A stretch of 64,000 nucleotides of DNA from Stutzerimonas stutzeri (GCF_018138085.1 NZ_CP073105.1:4712001-4776000), one strand, 5' to 3'. Counted from the stretch's first letter, positions 50,574 to 59,981 are shown. Program-made: numbers and translations. The notes: generated from the sequence alone by a model not told the origin.

Positions 50574-51758
50574 ATGATTATCGAGATCAGAAAAGCAGGC
50601 TTCGTCAATAAAGGCGCTGAGCTGATGTTGCATGCGGCGCTGCAGAAGCTGAAGGCCCGGTATCCAGACGCTACCTTCGTCATGGCCCCGACCCCGAAAA
50701 AGGCCGAGCAGCCGTTTCGCAAGCTGGTCCAGCTGGGCTTCTATCCCAAGGCCTGGCTGTGGCGCTACGGCATACAGTGGGGCACCTTGGCCAACTTCGC
50801 GCCGCGCCAGCTCCGTGAGATGTATGGCGTGGTGCTGGATAAAGAGGTCGATGTGGTCATCGACGCAGCCGGCTTCGCCTACAGCGATCAATGGGGCGAG
50901 GCCCCCTGTGCCGAGCTCGCCCAGTCGGCCAGGCGCTGGAAGAAGAACGGCACCCGCGTGATCCTCATGCCCCAGGCACTGGGCCCGTTCAAGTCGGAGA
51001 AGAACCAGGCGGCAATGAAGACCGTGGTCGCGAATGTCGACCTGATCTTCCCGCGCGAGCGCGTGTCTTACGAGCACCTGACCAACCTGGTCGGCGAGCA
51101 GGCGAAGATCAGGCAATCGCCGGACTTCACCAACCTGATCACAGGCGTGTTGCCGGCGAATTTCGATGTCGAGCAGAACCGCTTCTGCATCGTGCCCAAT
51201 TGCCGGATGCTCGACAAAACCGATCAGAAGACCCGCGACGCCTATCTGCCGTTTTTGATCAGTTGCACGCGCTACCTGCTGGAAAAGAACGCCAAACCCT
51301 TCGTGCTGGTGCATGAGGGCAAGGATGACCAGCGCTTGGCCGATGAGCTGTCGGCGGCGGTGGGCGGCATTCCGATCGTCAAGGAAAGCGGCGCGCTGGA
51401 GATCAAGGGCATCCTCGGCGCCTGCAGCGGCACCCTGGGCAGCCGCTTCCATGGTCTGGTCAGCGCCTTGTCTCAAGGCGTACCGGCGCTGGCGACCGGC
51501 TGGAGTCACAAGTACCAGATGCTTTTCGAGGACTATGGATTTCCCGAAGGGCTGGTTCAGGTCACCACCGATGAGGCGGAAATCAAGCGCAAGATCGACC
51601 TGGTGATCGACGAAAGCGAGCGGATCAGGACACTGATTCAGGCACGCACCGATCAGCTCAAGCAGCAGTCCGAGCAGATGTGGCAGGACGTCTTCGCCGT
51701 CATCGATCAGTGCGAGCGCATCCGCCAAACGCATCCGCAGGCCGCCGGCGCGGCCTGA
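50574..51758 (+). CDS. Polysaccharide pyruvyl transferase family protein
   Basis: A 394-residue protein. The N terminus IIEIRKAGFVNKGAELMLHA and the GTRVILMPQALGPFKSEKN motif are hallmarks of the polysaccharide pyruvyl transferase (PS_pyruv_trans) family, which adds pyruvate ketals to sugar residues. A GSRFHGLVSALSQGVPALAT segment, conserved in the family, follows near residue 290. It starts nine bases after the nitroreductase gene with GAGGTAAG upstream. No glycosyltransferase is present in the visible cluster. Confidence 0.92.
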   Translation: MIIEIRKAGFVNKGAELMLHAALQKLKARYPDATFVMAPTPKKAEQPFRKLVQLGFYPKAWLWRYGIQWGTLANFAPRQLREMYGVVLDKEVDVVIDAAGFAYSDQWGEAPCAELAQSARRWKKNGTRVILMPQALGPFKSEKNQAAMKTVVANVDLIFPRERVSYEHLTNLVGEQAKIRQSPDFTNLITGVLPANFDVEQNRFCIVPNCRMLDKTDQKTRDAYLPFLISCTRYLLEKNAKPFVLVHEGKDDQRLADELSAAVGGIPIVKESGALEIKGILGACSGTLGSRFHGLVSALSQGVPALATGWSHKYQMLFEDYGFPEGLVQVTTDEAEIKRKIDLVIDESERIRTLIQARTDQLKQQSEQMWQDVFAVIDQCERIRQTHPQAAGAA

Positions 51759-51892
51759 CCGCTACGGCGCGACCGGCGCTGGGTGTTGCGCATCCTTCAC
51801 CCGGCCGGGCATGCCGTTGTCGGAGGCTTCAGCCCAGCGGCACACAGCAATAGAACGGACGAGGCGTGGGCGCGCTGGTGTTGCCAGCACGC

Positions 51893-51917
51893 GGCGGGCT
51901 AAAGCCCACCCTACCCG
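51893..51917. repeat. REP-like palindrome
   Basis: GGCGGGCTAAAGCCCACCCT contains the palindrome GGGCTAAAGCCC and a neighbouring CCCGGGG. It lies in a 214-base gap between convergent genes (51758 + and 51973 -), the usual place for repetitive extragenic palindromes. Only one copy is seen in this window. Confidence 0.4.
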
Positions 51918-51972
51918 GGGCTGCGATACGTGCAGGGCTACGCCCCGCTTCATTCCGCCCGCCGCCATCCGT

Positions 51973-52578
51973 TCAGTCACGTCGGGCGAGCCGCTGGCGG
52001 ATCAGGCGATAGAGGTAGTAGAGCACCATCAGCACCACGATTGCGGTGGACACAGGGTTGAGATACGCCTGGACCTTTTCGTACTGCGATTCGAGCAGGA
52101 AGCCGGCCAGCGCCAGCAGCGCAGTCCAGATCAGCGAGCCCAGTGTCGAATAGAGCAGGAACAGCGTCATCGGCATGCCGACGATACCCGCCGGCACCGA
52201 GATCAGCGTGCGCACCGCCGGCATCAGGCGCCCGAAGAACACCGCGCCCTTGCCGTGCCGATCGAACCAGGCACCGGCCTTGTCGACATCCTCCGGCGAC
52301 AGCGTCAACCAGTGCCCCCAACGGCGCGCCAGCCGTTTCATGCGCTCGGTACCGAGCTTGGCACCGGCGTAGTACCAGGGCAGCGCACCGACCACCGACC
52401 CGGCCGTACCGACCAGGACCACCGCGATGAAATTGAGCTCACCGCGCGCCGCGACGAAGCCCGCCAGCGGCATGATCAGTTCCGACGGAATGGGCGGGAA
52501 GATGTTTTCCAGCAGCATCAGCACGAACACGCCGATGTAGCCGAACGCCGAGACGATTTCCACGATCTTGTCGAACAT
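51973..52578 (-). CDS. DedA family membrane protein
   Basis: A 201-residue SNARE-associated/DedA protein with about five hydrophobic segments. FPPIPSELIMPLAGFVAARG and VGALPWYYAGAKLG, then FFGRLMPAVRTLISVPAGIV are diagnostic of DedA, a family of inner-membrane undecaprenyl-phosphate/lipid transporters in recent studies. It is downstream of the cytochrome c gene by three bases, so the last gene of the leftward oxidase operon. Confidence 0.93.
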   Translation of the reverse strand: MFDKIVEIVSAFGYIGVFVLMLLENIFPPIPSELIMPLAGFVAARGELNFIAVVLVGTAGSVVGALPWYYAGAKLGTERMKRLARRWGHWLTLSPEDVDKAGAWFDRHGKGAVFFGRLMPAVRTLISVPAGIVGMPMTLFLLYSTLGSLIWTALLALAGFLLESQYEKVQAYLNPVSTAIVVLMVLYYLYRLIRQRLARRD

Positions 52579-52581
52579 CGG

Positions 52582-53862
52582 TTACCTCTGCTGTTGGGAT
52601 GAAATTTCCCGCGCCTGGGATTCGGCGAGGGTCGACGCGGGTTCGTTGCTGGCATCCGCTGACAGCGCCGGCGCGGCGGCTGCCGGCAGTGATGCGTAGT
52701 AGTCGGCCAGCGCCTGCATCTGCTCCGGCGTCAGCCGCTGCGCGGCGCTGTGCATGATACGGGCGTACGCCGTGCCGCCACGCTTGCCATCGTTGAACAG
52801 CGCCAGCTGCGCCTTCAGGTAACCGGCATATTGGCCAGCGATGTTCGGGTACATCGGGTTACGCGGGCTGTTCTTCGGGCCGTGGCAGTGCACGCAGGAC
52901 GGGACGCCGCGCTCTGGTACACCGCGCTCGGCCAGTGTTAGGCCGCGGGCGAGCACGTCGGGTGCAGGCTTCGGGGCCTTGGTTCGGCTGGCGGGCGGCA
53001 GCTCGGCGTAATGCCCGGCCAGGGCTTCAAGCACCTCCGGCTCCAGACCGGCGGCAATCGGTTGCATGACGCCGCTATAGCGCTCGCCACGGGCATAGGC
53101 CTGTAGCGCGCCGAGCAGATAGGGCTCGCTCTGCCCGGCCAACCGCGGGAAGGCGCCTTCGCCTCGGCCCCCGCCGTCTTCGCCATGACAGCGGTTGCAG
53201 TTGGCCAACACCGGACCGAGCGGGTCCTCGAGCCGCCGCAGATGATCGGGCGTGACGGGTTCAGCCGCGCTGCGCCCGCCCAGCGCAAGCTGTCGATAGC
53301 GTTCGGGCGACATGCTCGGCAGCGCCTGGAGGAAGGCCACCATGGCCCAGACCTCATCGTCCCTTTCCTGCGCGGGCCAGGCCGGCATGGCGGTGTATTT
53401 CACGCCATGCTTGACGATCCAGAACAGCTCCTGCGGCTCCCAGTGTTCGATCCGCGGCGGCAGGAACGGCGGCTCGGGCGTCATCTGCTGGACGATCAGC
53501 GAACGTCTCTCACCCGGCGCGCCGTGGCAGGCCAGGCAGCCGGTGTGATAATGCCCGGCGCCCTTGAGTACCAGCGCCGGATCGTCCAGCGGCGGCACCT
53601 CGATGCCCATCGACTGGGTGCTGACTGCGCGGCGCATGGCGTAGTGCAGTAGCCAGCCCGTCGCCTTCCAGTGCCCGGAACTGGCGCCGATCGGGACCAG
53701 CCCCAGCGAGACCAGCACGAAGGCGCCGCTGCCGGCGAGCAGCGTCAGCAGCGCGACGGCCGCCACGACGCGCTTCCAGGAGCCGCCGGTTAGCCAGCAC
53801 AGCCAGCGCCGCAGGGGCGCCAAGCATCGCCGGACCATGCGTTTAGCTGACTGAACAGGCAT
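52582..53862 (-). CDS. Membrane-anchored tri-heme cytochrome c
   Basis: A 426-residue protein with an N-terminal membrane anchor (about 33-55) and three heme-binding CxxCH motifs: CLACH (C109, C112), CNRCH (C222, C225) and CVHCH (C322, C325). The last two lie in cytochrome c4/c-553-like domains with downstream Met candidates (MHSAAQRL). It probably passes electrons to the caa3 oxidase. ATG 53862 has AGGA 8 bases upstream and overlaps the end of the ctaG-like gene by 20 bases; 53838 is an alternative. Confidence 0.88.
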   Translation of the reverse strand: MPVQSAKRMVRRCLAPLRRWLCWLTGGSWKRVVAAVALLTLLAGSGAFVLVSLGLVPIGASSGHWKATGWLLHYAMRRAVSTQSMGIEVPPLDDPALVLKGAGHYHTGCLACHGAPGERRSLIVQQMTPEPPFLPPRIEHWEPQELFWIVKHGVKYTAMPAWPAQERDDEVWAMVAFLQALPSMSPERYRQLALGGRSAAEPVTPDHLRRLEDPLGPVLANCNRCHGEDGGGRGEGAFPRLAGQSEPYLLGALQAYARGERYSGVMQPIAAGLEPEVLEALAGHYAELPPASRTKAPKPAPDVLARGLTLAERGVPERGVPSCVHCHGPKNSPRNPMYPNIAGQYAGYLKAQLALFNDGKRGGTAYARIMHSAAQRLTPEQMQALADYYASLPAAAAPALSADASNEPASTLAESQAREISSQQQR

Positions 53863-54472
53863 TGCGCTTGTCCTGTAGAAGGCCGAACAGCAGGTACAAC
53901 CCGCCGATCAGGTAGGCGCTGCCGCCAAAGGCCAGCATGATCACGCCGCCCATCTGCTGGTCTTCCAGCGGGCTCAGGCCCGAGAGCGCCGATCCGGTGT
54001 GCTGGTAAAGAGGTCGCCCCGACATCGCCAGCAGCACGCCCAATAGCGTCATGTGCATCGAGGTCAGCAGCAACCCTGCGATGCCGGCCAGCGCCCGCCG
54101 ATGCCGCACGCCACCGAACCCCGCGAGCCACACCAGCAGGCCGGCAACCAGGTAACTGCCCTGCTCCAGCAGCTCGGCCCCGGCCGAGGTACGCGCCGCA
54201 TGGTGCAGTGTCGGCATGTGCCAGGCCCAGACCACGAACAGCTCGATCACCGAAGCCAGGATCGGCGAGAACAGAATCGGCAGGCGAGCGGAGAAGTCCA
54301 GCCGACCGCCGGCCAGCCCGATCGCCAGCAACGGCGCGGCGACCGCGACCACCAGCATGTGCATCAGCATGTGCCCGACGAACAAGCGATCGGCCATAGC
54401 GGGCAGCGGGCCAAGCCAGACCGCACCCAGGGTCGCCAGGCCGAGCATCAGCGAAAGCGGCCGCCAGATCAT
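53843..54472 (-). CDS. Cytochrome c oxidase assembly protein (caa3_CtaG family)
   Basis: A 209-residue membrane protein with about six hydrophobic segments. MADRLFVGHMLMHMLVVAVA, AWHMPTLHHAARTS and TSMHMTLLGVLLAMSGRPLY contain the conserved His-rich motifs of the caa3_CtaG (YppC) family, implicated in copper insertion or caa3 oxidase assembly. Start MIWRPLS at 54472 overlaps the upstream stop by four bases. Confidence 0.85.
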   Translation of the reverse strand: MIWRPLSLMLGLATLGAVWLGPLPAMADRLFVGHMLMHMLVVAVAAPLLAIGLAGGRLDFSARLPILFSPILASVIELFVVWAWHMPTLHHAARTSAGAELLEQGSYLVAGLLVWLAGFGGVRHRRALAGIAGLLLTSMHMTLLGVLLAMSGRPLYQHTGSALSGLSPLEDQQMGGVIMLAFGGSAYLIGGLYLLFGLLQDKRNACSVS

Positions 54473-54894
54473 GCGCAGCTCCTGATGAAAACCACACACA
54501 AGGCCACGAAGATCGTCGCGACGAAACTCAGCCCGCTGAGCAACAAGGTCGAGAACCCCAGGAAGCGGTGGCGATCGCCCGGCGTGTCGAAATCATGCGG
54601 CGCCGTGGCGTGGCCGAAGGAGTGCTTGCGCCAGCCGCGCCAGCCGGTCAACGCGATGCCGGTCAGCGCAACGAGCGTCAGCACACCGATGGCCAGGCGA
54701 ATATCGCCCAGCTCGCCGTCACGGCCTGCCACCTTGGCGCACCACACCGAGGTCATCAGGTACGACAGCAGGAAGTGCGCCGCCCAGATGACCGGGCTGA
54801 AGGTGATCAACCAGAGCGAGTCGCGCTCCTGCGGTGGCGCTTCTGGCGCCTGTCGCTCGCCGCTGCGTGGCTGTTCGCTCAGGTTCTCGCTCAT
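54469..54894 (-). CDS. Small oxidase-cluster membrane protein (unnamed)
   Basis: A 141-residue membrane protein with a polar N terminus (SENLSEQPRSGERQAPEAPP) and three or four hydrophobic segments; HxxxS...W-type residues are seen around WAAHFLLSYLMTSVWCAKVA. Such small proteins are common between oxidase subunits and CtaG-like genes. Function is likely in assembly or stability; the family was not recognised with confidence. It is coupled to both neighbours. Confidence 0.7.
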   Translation of the reverse strand: MSENLSEQPRSGERQAPEAPPQERDSLWLITFSPVIWAAHFLLSYLMTSVWCAKVAGRDGELGDIRLAIGVLTLVALTGIALTGWRGWRKHSFGHATAPHDFDTPGDRHRFLGFSTLLLSGLSFVATIFVALCVVFIRSCA

Positions 54895-57419
54895 AACACC
54901 TCCGGAAAGCCGGCAATGACCGCCACGGTGGCGCCAATGGTGATGAACATGAAGTGCCAGAACAGCGCAACGTTGCGGATATCGATGTCGTGTACCGCGG
55001 TCATCCGCCCCGCCGCGCGGCGCGCCAGGCAGTAGAGCTGCATGATCAGGCCGATCGCCAGGTGCAGCAGGCACCAGAGCACCAGCACCCAGACCGTGGC
55101 GGGATAGACGTGAGTGGTCGGGTCGAGCCCGCTGAAATGCGGTCCGGCCCACATCGAGTACGCGCCGGCCAGGGTGCAGACGGCCGCCAGCCCCAGCGAG
55201 CCATAGAAGCCGGCGGCCTGATCATGGGCGTTGCAGCGCCGCGCCAGCAGCGTCAGCGCCCAGGACGCGGCGATCAGCCCCAGCGCCAGCAGTAGCCAGA
55301 ACACGCCCAGGCCGGCCGCTTCTGCTGGCGGAAAATCCTCATGCACGGTCCAGAAAAAGAAATAGCCGAACACCAGGCTGCCGAAGGCGCTCATGTCGCC
55401 GATCATGGTGATGAAGGTGGCCCACCAGCCCACCGACTGGGCGCCCGAGGCATAGAGCGGCACCGTCACGCCCAGGCCGATGTCTTTCTGCGGCTTCTCC
55501 GGGATCACCGCCGTGCCGGTCCACAGCCATATCAGGATGGTGACCAGCGCCAGGCCACCGCTGACCAGCGCCGCGACGTACCAGCTATAGGTAGCGAAGA
55601 TGAACAGGCCACCGGTGAAGATCGCCGCCCACATACTCAGGAAAGTCGGCCCCGGCACGCGCAGACACTGGATCGGCTCGGCATCGATGATGCTGCTGAT
55701 CAGTGTCTCGCGTTTGCCTTCCTCGGCATCGGGCAGATAGAAGCGCCCGGCGTCGACGTCCTGCATCAGGTTGGGCTGATCCCACAGCGGATAGCGGCTC
55801 TTGATGATCGGAATCGATCGCGAACCCCACGGCATACCGGGCATTTCCGCCAGCCATTCGAGCGTCCCGGCATGCCATGGATTGCGTTTGCTGTAGGGCT
55901 GCTTGCCCTTGGGCCGCAGCACGTCCCAGACCAGCACCGCAACGCCGCCCGCGAGGATGAAGGCGCCCACCGTGGAGACCATGTTCAGCACATCGAAGCC
56001 CATGCCTGGCGCATAGGTGTAGACCCGCCGCGGCATGCCGAGCAGACCGGTGAAGTGCATCGGCAGGAAGGCGATATTGAAGCCGATGAACATCAGCCAG
56101 AAGGCGATGCGCCCGAGGCGATCGGACAGCGTCTTGCTCATCGCCAGTGGGAAGAAGTAATAGAGCCCGGCGATCACCGGGAACAGCATGCCGCCGATCA
56201 GCACGTAATGCAGGTGGGCGACGATGAAGTAGGTGTCGTGCGCCTGGAAATCGAACGGTGCCAGCGCCACCATCACACCGGTCAACCCGCCCAGCACGAA
56301 GATAGCCAGCGCCCCGGCGACGAACAGCATTGGCACCGATTTGACGAAGCGCCCCGCCAATGCCGTGGCCAAGAAGCAGAAGATCTGCACGCCGGTGGGA
56401 ATCGCCACTGCTTCGGACGCCGCCGAGAAGAACGCCAGCGAGATGCCTGGCATCCCGGTGGTGAACATGTGGTGCACCCACAGCCCGAAGCTGATGAAAC
56501 CGGTGCCCACCGCGGCCAGCACGATGAAGGTGTAGCCGACGATGGGCCCCTGAGCGGCGGTGGGCACGATGGTCGCCACCAGCGCCACCGCCGGCAGGAA
56601 AATGATGTAGACCTCGGGGTGGCCGAAGATCCAGAACAGGTGCTGCCACAGCAGCGGATCGCCGCCGCGGGTGTGATCGAAGAACGGCCAGTCGAAGGCA
56701 CGCTCCAGCTCGAACAGCAGGTCACCGGCAATCAGCGGCGGGAAGGCGAACAGGATCATCCCGGCGACCACCAGGATGTACCAGGAATACAGCGGGATCA
56801 GGTTGATGCGCATGCCCGGCGGCCGGGTTTTCAGCACGCCGACGATCAGCTCCACCGCCGCCGCGATCGACGAGACTTCAATGAACGACAGCCCGAGCAG
56901 CCAGATGTCCGCGCCGAGCCCGTCCTGATAGGTGGTGGTGAGCGGCGGGTACATGAACCAGCCGCCCTGGGGCGCGACGCCGAAGAAGATCGAGCCGCAG
57001 ACGAACACGCCGCCGATGATGAAACACCAGAAGCCGTAGGCGGACAGCCGCGGGAACGGCAGATCCCGCGCCCCGAGCATCTGCGGCAGGATTAGGATCG
57101 AGAAGGCCTCGAAGATCGGCACGCCGAACAAAAACATCATCACCGAGCCGTGCAGCGTGAAGACCTGGTTGTAGGTGTCGGCGGACAGCAGGTCGTTGTT
57201 CGGCACCGCAAGCTGAGCGCGGATCAGCATCGCCAGCACGCCGGCGAACAGGAAAAACAGGAAAGAGACTCCGGTGTACCAGAGCCCGACCTCGGTGTTG
57301 TTCACCGCCGACCAGTAGCGCCATCCGGTGGGCGTCTTCCAGGCCGCGGCCAGGCGTTCGGCCTGCGCCTTGGCGCGGGCCTCCTCCTGTGGGTCGCGGT
57401 ACTCGATCGGCTCGCTCAT
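54891..57419 (-). CDS. ctaD: caa3-type cytochrome c oxidase, fused subunits I and III
   Basis: An 842-residue fusion. Residues about 30-580 are subunit I with the heme/copper His residues, LFWIFGHPEVYIIFLPA (cross-linked His-Tyr), HHMFTTGMP and THDTYFIVAHLHYVLIGG. After a linker, residues about 630-835 are subunit III (GWWATFITMIGDMSAFGSLV, FFFWTVHEDFPPAEA). The enzyme reduces O2 at the inner membrane and pumps protons. Subunits I and III are usually separate genes in pseudomonads. It overlaps the subunit II gene by four bases. Confidence 0.95.
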   Translation of the reverse strand: MSEPIEYRDPQEEARAKAQAERLAAAWKTPTGWRYWSAVNNTEVGLWYTGVSFLFFLFAGVLAMLIRAQLAVPNNDLLSADTYNQVFTLHGSVMMFLFGVPIFEAFSILILPQMLGARDLPFPRLSAYGFWCFIIGGVFVCGSIFFGVAPQGGWFMYPPLTTTYQDGLGADIWLLGLSFIEVSSIAAAVELIVGVLKTRPPGMRINLIPLYSWYILVVAGMILFAFPPLIAGDLLFELERAFDWPFFDHTRGGDPLLWQHLFWIFGHPEVYIIFLPAVALVATIVPTAAQGPIVGYTFIVLAAVGTGFISFGLWVHHMFTTGMPGISLAFFSAASEAVAIPTGVQIFCFLATALAGRFVKSVPMLFVAGALAIFVLGGLTGVMVALAPFDFQAHDTYFIVAHLHYVLIGGMLFPVIAGLYYFFPLAMSKTLSDRLGRIAFWLMFIGFNIAFLPMHFTGLLGMPRRVYTYAPGMGFDVLNMVSTVGAFILAGGVAVLVWDVLRPKGKQPYSKRNPWHAGTLEWLAEMPGMPWGSRSIPIIKSRYPLWDQPNLMQDVDAGRFYLPDAEEGKRETLISSIIDAEPIQCLRVPGPTFLSMWAAIFTGGLFIFATYSWYVAALVSGGLALVTILIWLWTGTAVIPEKPQKDIGLGVTVPLYASGAQSVGWWATFITMIGDMSAFGSLVFGYFFFWTVHEDFPPAEAAGLGVFWLLLALGLIAASWALTLLARRCNAHDQAAGFYGSLGLAAVCTLAGAYSMWAGPHFSGLDPTTHVYPATVWVLVLWCLLHLAIGLIMQLYCLARRAAGRMTAVHDIDIRNVALFWHFMFITIGATVAVIAGFPEVL

Positions 57420-58423
57420 TGGAGTCCGCTCAGGTAGTGCGCCATGGCGTTGAGCTGCGCCTCGGGCAGCATGCCGAACGCGGGCATCTTCACATCAGGC
57501 TTGATGGCGCTGCTGTGGCCGATCCAGCGCTCGAAGGCGTCGACATCGGCCGGCAGCGTGCCGGCAGCCAGGCTCAGGCGGCTGCCGACGTGGGTCAGGT
57601 CGGGCCCGACCGTGCCGTCGGCTTCGGTGCCGCGCACCTGATGACAGGCACCGCAGCCGTTGGCCAGAAAGGCCTGCTGACCGGCCTGCTGCAATTCGTC
57701 AGCGGGTCGCTGCGCCGGTTCAGCCTGCTCGGCGAGCCATCGATCGAAGGCCTCCCGCGTCATCACCACCACGGCGAAGTTCATCAGCGCGTGTGAGGTG
57801 CCGCAATATTCGGCGCAGGCGCCGCGGAAGGTGCCGGTCTCGGTCGGCTCCAGCACCAGTTGATTGGTGCGACCGGGGATCATGTCGACCTTGCCGCCCA
57901 GCGAAGGAATCCAGAACGAGTGAATCACGTCCGGGCTGGTCAGGCTGAAGGCCACCCGCTCGCCCACCGGCAGGCGAACCTCATTGGCCAGCTCCACCGC
58001 CTCACCCGTCGCGGTCCGGTAGCGCACCCGCCACCACCATTGCTCGCCCGACACATCGATCCGCAGGGCGACGTTTTCGGAAGAGCTCAACTGCGGCATC
58101 AGCATCAGCCCGTAGACGAGCAGCCCGGTCAGCAGCACCACCGGAAAGATCACGCCGCCGCCGATGATCAACCAGCGCGCACCCCGAATGCTGTGTGCTT
58201 CGGGGTGCGCATGGGTGGCGTACAGGGCAATGCCCATCACCACCAGCCAGATCGCCAGCGCACCGCCAGCCAGCCACCAGAACAGCGTGGCGATGCTTTG
58301 CGCACCGGTGCCGGCCGGGGCGAGAGCCGATTGCTGCCCGTCACAGCCCGCCAGCGTCAGCAGTGCTAGCCCGAGGCTGGCGCCGGACAGCGGGACAAGT
58401 AGATGGCTGTGGATGGATGGCAT
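57416..58423 (-). CDS. ctaC: caa3-type cytochrome c oxidase subunit II with C-terminal cytochrome c
   Basis: A 335-residue subunit. The N terminus is a lipoprotein signal peptide (LALLTLAGC) followed by two transmembrane helices. The cupredoxin domain has the CuA motif CAEYCGTSHALM with both Cys, His and Met. A C-terminal cytochrome c domain carries CGACH, defining the caa3 type. It accepts electrons from cytochromes c. Start 58423 (MPSIHS) gives the signal peptide; a longer in-frame start adds Arg-rich sequence. First gene of the leftward oxidase operon. Confidence 0.95.
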   Translation of the reverse strand: MPSIHSHLLVPLSGASLGLALLTLAGCDGQQSALAPAGTGAQSIATLFWWLAGGALAIWLVVMGIALYATHAHPEAHSIRGARWLIIGGGVIFPVVLLTGLLVYGLMLMPQLSSSENVALRIDVSGEQWWWRVRYRTATGEAVELANEVRLPVGERVAFSLTSPDVIHSFWIPSLGGKVDMIPGRTNQLVLEPTETGTFRGACAEYCGTSHALMNFAVVVMTREAFDRWLAEQAEPAQRPADELQQAGQQAFLANGCGACHQVRGTEADGTVGPDLTHVGSRLSLAAGTLPADVDAFERWIGHSSAIKPDVKMPAFGMLPEAQLNAMAHYLSGLQ

Positions 58424-58563
58424 GGGCCGCCTCGCTGGAGTATCAAGGGTTGTGACCCTTCGCGGTCGCAAAAGGTTGGCCAATGACCGATTCCACCTTC
58501 TGCGGGACCCTCTCGCCGCTGCGCTGGTCCTATGCATGAGCCGGAAATATGGGAGAGGAGATC

Positions 58564-59235
58564 ATGGAGACCGAGCGCTACCCGCGACGCTATGTGCTAG
58601 GCCTGGCCGGCCTGTTTCTGCTGTTCTGGGCGGCCCTGGCGATTGCCCCCTACGACCGCCACGACTGGTTGCTGGAAAACATGCTGGTGTTCGGACTGGT
58701 CGCCGCCTTGCTGCTGGGCCACCGTCACTACTCACCCTCGCCCAGCGCCGCGACGCTGATCTTCCTGTACCTGTGCATCCATCAGCTCGGGGCTCACTAC
58801 ACCTACGCCCATGTGCCCTACGACGCCTGGTGGCAGGCCCTGACTGGCGAGAGCCTGAACCGCCAACTGGGCTGGGATCGCAACCAGTACGATCGCCTGG
58901 CGCACTTCAGCTACGGCCTGTTGCTGGCCTATCCGATACGCGAGGTACTGATCCGCCTCGGTCTACGCCCCGGCCTGTGGAGCCTGGTGCTGCCGGTGGA
59001 CATCGTGCTTTCGACCTCGGCGGTCTACGAGCTGATCGAATGGATCGGCGGCGAAATGCTCGGCGACGGACTGGGCCGTACCTTTCTCGCCACGCAGCAT
59101 GATCGTTGGGACCCGCAGAAAGACATGGCGGTGGCGGTGGTCGGCGCGCTGATCGCCATGCTCGCCACCGCAGTGCTCGTCAGGACGCGCCATGTCAACG
59201 CTGGCGCGGGCAGCCAGGCGAACGCCCAGGCTTAG
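58564..59235 (+). CDS. DUF2238 domain membrane protein (YjdF-like)
   Basis: A 223-residue membrane protein with about six hydrophobic segments. The motif YDRLAHFSYGLLLAYPIREV and the SAVYELIEWIGGE segment are typical of DUF2238. GAGGAG precedes ATG 58564; an in-frame ATG 15 bases earlier is possible. It is divergent from the oxidase operon. Function unknown. Confidence 0.88.
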   Translation: METERYPRRYVLGLAGLFLLFWAALAIAPYDRHDWLLENMLVFGLVAALLLGHRHYSPSPSAATLIFLYLCIHQLGAHYTYAHVPYDAWWQALTGESLNRQLGWDRNQYDRLAHFSYGLLLAYPIREVLIRLGLRPGLWSLVLPVDIVLSTSAVYELIEWIGGEMLGDGLGRTFLATQHDRWDPQKDMAVAVVGALIAMLATAVLVRTRHVNAGAGSQANAQA

Positions 59236-59236
59236 G

Positions 59237-59644
59237 TCAGGGCCGTTCCGGGCTGCCGAGGTGCTCGCCAGCCTCGGGCACCTCGGGATCGGTGGTCACG
59301 CCGATCCGGCGCAGATACCACTGGTACGCCAGGGACGAACAGCCCCAGCCCAGCAGGACGCCCAGCGTGTTGGCCAGCATGTCGCCGAAAGACGGCTCAC
59401 GATTGGGCAGGAATTCCTGCCCCATCTCGATCAGAAAGGCCACGCTCAGGCTCGCGGCGATCGACCAGAACAAGCGCCACTGTGGAAAGGCCAGGCGCAG
59501 CGAAAACATCAGCGCGGCAAAGCCGAGCATGTGATGCAGCTTGTCCTGCTGGTCGAAAACCTGCGGGACCGGCTCGGGGCGCAGCCCGCTGAAGATGATG
59601 ATCGCCATGACCGCGATGAACGGCAGCAAGCGCAAGTAATTCAT
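59237..59644 (-). CDS. VanZ-like membrane protein
   Basis: A 135-residue protein with four hydrophobic segments and the VanZ pattern: FDQQDKLHHMLGFAALMFSL, then SLSVAFLIEMGQEFLPNREP and GDMLANTLGVLLGW. VanZ-family proteins are linked to teicoplanin-type resistance in Gram-positives, but in Gram-negatives their role is unclear. Start MNYLRL (59644) gives the best length; an in-frame start far upstream would add an unrelated stretch. Its stop codon is only one base from the DUF2238 stop on the other strand. Confidence 0.85.
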   Translation of the reverse strand: MNYLRLLPFIAVMAIIIFSGLRPEPVPQVFDQQDKLHHMLGFAALMFSLRLAFPQWRLFWSIAASLSVAFLIEMGQEFLPNREPSFGDMLANTLGVLLGWGCSSLAYQWYLRRIGVTTDPEVPEAGEHLGSPERP

Positions 59645-59981
59645 AGGCAAGCGATAGCCTCGCTGAATCGGAGAAAAAACCGGGATGGATGGCAGGGCCC
59701 GAAGCGCGGGCGTGCTGAAGACAGCGGCAAAGGCGGCGTAAGATAGCAGCCTTCGCCGAGCGTACCGAGCATAACCGTCGGCGTGCACGCTATGGAGGGT
59801 CAAAGCGATCGATAGTTCGTATGCACCTGAAAAACATCCGACCAGGCCGACCAACTGCCGCCGCATGCGGCCGGAACGGCCAAACGTAACCGCGCCATCG
59901 AGGTCGAACTGATAGCATCAGGTCATATCGCGACGATCGGCGCCTGTACCGCTCACGCCCTCTGCACTTAGGGATACCAAC
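59645..59981. other. Intergenic region before the MCE transport operon
   Basis: About 340 bases between the leftward VanZ-like gene and the rightward permease. I see no convincing gene. It must hold promoters for both divergent units, but no strong sigma-70 boxes stand out. Confidence 0.5.

Noticed and set aside
55341..57095. Long plus-strand frame opposite the ctaD oxidase gene
   Set aside because: It lies entirely over the recognised oxidase gene on the other strand and is highly biased in His, Gln and Arg, as expected of an antisense shadow.
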